Source: Kocuria sp. cx-455 (GTDB lineage: Bacteria > Actinomycetota > Actinomycetes > Actinomycetales > Micrococcaceae). From it: DNA of 64,000 nucleotides. The notes below the pieces were generated by a model. It was given only the letters and a program-made list of their open reading frames with translations, did no database searches and was not told where the DNA came from. The translations under genes were made by a program, and so were the position numbers. Positions within the stretch are counted from its first letter, which is position 1. Every line of letters begins with the position of its first letter. Of the stretch, positions 60,110 through 64,000 are shown piece by piece. The stretch spans positions 496,001-560,000 of the forward strand of contig NZ_JACXBS010000001.1 in the NCBI RefSeq assembly GCF_014698015.1. Reading direction: 5' to 3'.

Positions 60110-60594
60110 GGTCTCGTCAGCCTTTGCGATACCTCGGAGACCACGTGCGGGGCGGCCGCGTGGATCTGCTCCCAGGCCAGGTCGAAGTCGTCGGCGCCGC
60201 CGTACCAGGGATCGGCGATGTCCAGGTCGTTGTCGTTGCGATTCCCGGTCCCGAACGAGCGCATGAGGCGGACCTGTTCGGCCTGCTCGTCCCCCAGCCG
60301 ACGCCGCAGCTCCGCTTGGTGTGCCGCGGTCATGGCCAGCACCAGATCCGCATCGCGGAGCTCGTCGTCGGTGATGCGGTGGGCCTGATGGTCGGGCAAC
60401 TCGAGGTCGTTGCGGGCCAGCACGGTCACCGCGCGGGAGTCCACGGGATTGCCGTGTTCCTCGTCACTGATTCCGGCGGAGAACACGCTCACCCGATCCT
60501 GCAATCCGGCGGCGGACAGCTCCGCAATGAGCAGAGCCTGGGCCATGGGGGAGCGGCAAATGTTGCCGGTGCACACCGTGACGATTTTGAACAT
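60106..60594 (-). CDS. Low-molecular-weight protein-tyrosine phosphatase
   Basis: A 162-residue phosphatase with the P-loop CTGNICRS (Cys8, Arg14) close to the N-terminus and the general-acid DIADPWYGG near the C-terminus. ATG at 60594 follows TGGAGG; upstream in-frame sequence is not protein-like. Such enzymes act on phosphotyrosine, arginine phosphate or capsule regulators. It is the first gene of the operon with the kinase-like and PLP genes. Confidence 0.9.
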   Translation of the reverse strand: MFKIVTVCTGNICRSPMAQALLIAELSAAGLQDRVSVFSAGISDEEHGNPVDSRAVTVLARNDLELPDHQAHRITDDELRDADLVLAMTAAHQAELRRRLGDEQAEQVRLMRSFGTGNRNDNDLDIADPWYGGADDFDLAWEQIHAAAPHVVSEVSQRLTRP

Positions 60595-60659
60595 GACCTC
60601 CACTCTACGAAACATTCCAACCAATGTGACGGGTCCGGCCCATCTCGAACCACAGAAAT

Positions 60660-60691
60660 GGGGGCCCGGTACCGATCGGTACCGGGCCCCC
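60660..60691 (-). terminator. 32-bp perfect palindrome between the BCCT and phosphatase genes
   Basis: The stretch is a perfect 32-bp palindrome (outer arms GGGGGCCCGGTACC, centre GATC), 30 bp after the BCCT stop and 65 bp before the phosphatase start. As RNA it would form a very stable hairpin, followed on the minus strand by ATTTCT. It is most likely a terminator. Confidence 0.65.
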
Positions 60692-60721
60692 GGGGCGAGG
60701 CAGTGAGCCATGGACTGCCGG

Positions 60722-62722
60722 CTATTGCTGCGTGGGTGACTCCTTGTCCTGCTGCCAGGGCGCCTTCTCATCCGGGGTGGTTTCCGCAATGTCGTCCACG
60801 GGGGATGATGACCAGGCGGTCTGGTACTCGAAGTGGATCTCCTTGCCGTTCTCATCCGTCTGGCGGTACCACTCGGTCACGGACGGGTCGTGCGAGTCGA
60901 AGTCCTGACCCGCCGCGCGGTGGCCTTCGGCGTGCTCGACCTGCAGGGCAAAGTCATCGCCGTGTTCGGCCAGGCCAGCGGAAACGGCCTTGTCCACGGC
61001 GGAGGACGCGAAGCGTGAGCGTAGGGTAGCGGGGTCCTTTCGTAGATCCTTGAAGAGCGAGATCATCATGCCCGCCATGATGACCGCGAACGGTAGCGCG
61101 GAGACGATCACCAGGTTTTGCATGCCGGCCAGGGCATTGTCCCCGCCCACCAACAGCATCACGATGGCGATACCGGCCAGGCACAGGCCCCAGAAAATCA
61201 CGATCCACTTGGCCGGGACGGGCTTGCCCTTCTGTGTCATGGTGCCCATGACCACGGAAGCGGAGTCCGCGCTGGTGACAAAGAAAATGCCGATCACGAT
61301 CATGGCCAACACGGAGGTGACGGCCGACAACGGCAATTGGTCCAGCAGACCGAACAGCATGGATTCCGCGCCGTCCTCCACGGTCAGATTCGCACCGTTC
61401 TGCGCGTAGTACATTGCGGAGCCACCGAACACGATGAACCACAGGACACACACTGAGGCCGGGACCACGAGCACCACGGTCACGAACTGACGGATGGTAC
61501 GCCCGCGAGAGATCTTGGCAATGAACATGCCCACGAACGGGGACCAGGACATCCACCAGGCCCAGTAGTACACGGTCCAGGCATTGGAGAATTCCGCGGC
61601 AGCAGGACCCCATGCGGCCGATTGGCCGGTCATGAACAGGAACTCGGAAATGTAGGTGGAGAACACGGACGGGATCAGGCTGAGCATGAACACCGTGGGC
61701 CCCACCACGAACACGAACAGAGCCAGGATGAAAGCCAGTACCAAGTTCGTGTTGGAGAGATAACGAATACCGCGGGAGACACCGGAGACCGCGGAGACGA
61801 TGAACGCGATCGACAACACGCAAATCACAATGATGGACACGGTGTTACCGGCCGGCTCCACTCCGCCCACGATCTGCAGACCCTGCGTGATCTGCATGGC
61901 GCCGAAACCCAGGGAAGCGGCGGTGCCGAAGAGGGTGGCGAAGATGGCGAACACATCAATGAGCTTGCCCACGGTGCCTTCCACCTGGCGCTGACCCAGC
62001 AGGGTGGTGAAGATTCGGGAGATCAATGGTGCTCGGCCCCGGCGGTATGCACCGTAGGCCACGGACACGCCCACCACCGCGTAAATGGCCCACGGGTTCA
62101 GCGCCCAGTGGAAAGCCGACTGAACCAGCGAGTAGACAATCATTGAATCCCCGCCGGGCTCGGATACATCCTCGAATCCGGGAATCCCGCCTTCGAAATA
62201 GGTCATCGGTTCGAAGGCGCCATAGAACATCAGGCCAATGCCCATACCCGCGGCGAACAGCATGGCCAGCCAGGAGAAGAAGGAGTACTCGGGCGCTTCG
62301 TTGTCGCGGCCCAGTTTGATCCGGCCGGTGCGTGTGAAGCCGATGACCAGCATGAAGAGAACCGACGCGGTGGAAACCAAAATGAAGAACCAGCCGGTGT
62401 TTGCGGTCACCCAGGCCAAGGCATTGGATGAGACGTTGGTCAGGGTCTCTGTGGAGAGGACGCCCCACAGGATGAAACCCACGATCAATGCGGCGGTCAC
62501 CAGAAAGACGAGCTTGTCCAGGCGGAAGAGCAACTTGCGGTCTTCCACGCCCACGCCCGGCACCAGGGCGGGGTGGATTCCGTGGGGGTACGTCAGTTCG
62601 TCAAAAATTCGGCGTGGCCTACTGCGGTTGTCCCGGTAAATGATTTCACCGTTGGGTGGTTCTGCAGTTCCTGAGGAACCGGAGGCGGGTTGCTGTTGTG
62701 AAGGGTGTGGCGGCGTGCTCAA
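60722..62722 (-). CDS. BCCT-family betaine/choline/carnitine transporter
   Basis: A 666-residue sodium-coupled osmolyte transporter with twelve helices. The signature WTVYYWAWWMSWSPFVGMFIAKISRGRT, quoted as residues 375-400, contains the aromatic betaine-binding box and GMFIARISRGRT-like loop. N-terminal 60 residues and C-terminal 110 residues are polar. Start TTG at 62722 is chosen because AGGAGG lies six bases upstream; the ATG at 62740 overlaps that site. It is divergent from dnaK across a 347-bp region, and both may respond to stress. Confidence 0.88.
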   Translation of the reverse strand: MSTPPHPSQQQPASGSSGTAEPPNGEIIYRDNRSRPRRIFDELTYPHGIHPALVPGVGVEDRKLLFRLDKLVFLVTAALIVGFILWGVLSTETLTNVSSNALAWVTANTGWFFILVSTASVLFMLVIGFTRTGRIKLGRDNEAPEYSFFSWLAMLFAAGMGIGLMFYGAFEPMTYFEGGIPGFEDVSEPGGDSMIVYSLVQSAFHWALNPWAIYAVVGVSVAYGAYRRGRAPLISRIFTTLLGQRQVEGTVGKLIDVFAIFATLFGTAASLGFGAMQITQGLQIVGGVEPAGNTVSIIVICVLSIAFIVSAVSGVSRGIRYLSNTNLVLAFILALFVFVVGPTVFMLSLIPSVFSTYISEFLFMTGQSAAWGPAAAEFSNAWTVYYWAWWMSWSPFVGMFIAKISRGRTIRQFVTVVLVVPASVCVLWFIVFGGSAMYYAQNGANLTVEDGAESMLFGLLDQLPLSAVTSVLAMIVIGIFFVTSADSASVVMGTMTQKGKPVPAKWIVIFWGLCLAGIAIVMLLVGGDNALAGMQNLVIVSALPFAVIMAGMMISLFKDLRKDPATLRSRFASSAVDKAVSAGLAEHGDDFALQVEHAEGHRAAGQDFDSHDPSVTEWYRQTDENGKEIHFEYQTAWSSSPVDDIAETTPDEKAPWQQDKESPTQQ

Positions 62723-62919
62723 GACGGTCCTCCTGGACATGGCGTCGAGTGAATGAATCGTGGAATCGGGAGGGGTGTTTCTCCTCGGTAGAAGCGGGGC
62801 CCTGCGCTGACTGGCGCGCGGAGACGAGAGTCCCGCGCGCACAAACACACGATTGTATCGAGTTCTTGGGATTTAGTCAGACTGCCCAAAGGAGACCCTA
62901 CTTATGTCAGCTCCATCAC

Positions 62920-62940
62920 TTTGAGTGCTATGGACTCAAG
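62920..62940. promoter_or_regulatory. HAIR operator 1 (HspR-binding)
   Basis: TTTGAGT-N7-ACTCAAG matches the HspR inverted repeat CTTGAGT-N7-ACTCAAG at 13 of 14 arm positions, 130 bp upstream of dnaK. Confidence 0.88.
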
Positions 62941-62971
62941 TTAACTTGACTCCTGACGCTCATATGGCAAA

Positions 62972-62992
62972 CTTGAGTCATAACAGCTCAAG
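62972..62992. promoter_or_regulatory. HAIR operator 2 (HspR-binding)
   Basis: CTTGAGT-N7-GCTCAAG matches the HspR consensus at 13 of 14 arm positions. It is 52 bp after operator 1, about five helical turns, which suits cooperative repression of dnaK. Confidence 0.88.
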
Positions 62993-62997
62993 TTTGA

Positions 62998-64000
<1,003 letters not shown>

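Overview
The window is high-GC DNA, densely packed with genes that use GTG/TTG as well as ATG starts and often overlap by 4 bp. The gene content points to an actinobacterium, most likely a Micrococcales/Micrococcaceae-type organism. The reasons are HspR-type HAIR operators in front of dnaK, a DtxR/IdeR-type iron box, a C-rich 6C-like small RNA, LAL-type (MalT-like) regulation of benzoate genes, cysteine-free L28/L33/S14, a CopD-CtaG fusion and a DUF4235 protein. The genus is inference only. No insertion sequences, prophage, CRISPR array or rRNA were seen; one tRNA is present.

Layout. 1-5.1 kb: the 3' end of an acyltransferase E2 gene, a 3-methyladenine DNA glycosylase, a response regulator/histidine kinase/kinase-like membrane protein operon and an unknown membrane protein. 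5.1-9.3 kb: two acyl-CoA ligases and a flavin reductase-like protein. 9.4-20.7 kb: an aromatic catabolic island for benzoate to catechol to the beta-ketoadipate pathway: LysR regulator-catB-catC, a large LuxR/MalT-like ATPase regulator, benABCD on the minus strand and catA divergent from benA. BenABC and BenD turn benzoate into catechol, CatA opens the ring, and CatB and CatC give the enol-lactone; later pca/cat steps and a benzoate transporter are not in the window. 20.8-20.95 kb: a small RNA of the actinobacterial 6C type. 21-25 kb: a MarR regulator, a membrane protein, a glutathionyl-hydroquinone-reductase-like protein, a CitE-like lyase and a HAD phosphatase. 25-30 kb: an LLM flavin oxidoreductase, malQ, a DtxR/IdeR box followed by a hairpin, then rpmB-rpmG-rpsN and an HU gene.

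30.2-38 kb is a plus-strand copper/redox locus: an unknown His-rich membrane protein, CopC, a PCuAC lipoprotein, a Tat-exported DyP peroxidase, a CopD-CtaG fusion and a thioredoxin-NHL protein. Together they look like an extracytoplasmic copper-handling and cytochrome-oxidase assembly set. 38-46 kb: a membrane-anchored unknown, a PH-domain protein, a four-gene carbohydrate ABC importer, an AEC-family permease, panD and tRNA-Gly. 46-55.3 kb: dcd, an MFS transporter, the complete mrpA(B)CDEFG sodium/proton antiporter operon and a DUF4235 protein. 55.3-58.5 kb: a TPP riboswitch controlling a ykoEDC thiamine-precursor ECF transporter. 58.6-64 kb: a three-gene operon (low-molecular-weight tyrosine phosphatase, uridine-kinase-like P-loop protein, aminodeoxychorismate lyase-like protein), a BCCT osmolyte transporter, and the first 310 codons of dnaK behind two HAIR operators.

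The observations most worth a second look are the benzoate dioxygenase reductase with a C-terminal GntR-type FCD sensor domain, the 6C-like RNA with four C-tracts, the orphan iron box with a candidate small transcript, the mirrored repeats in the benA-catA control region, and the uncharacterised histidine-rich membrane protein that opens the copper locus.
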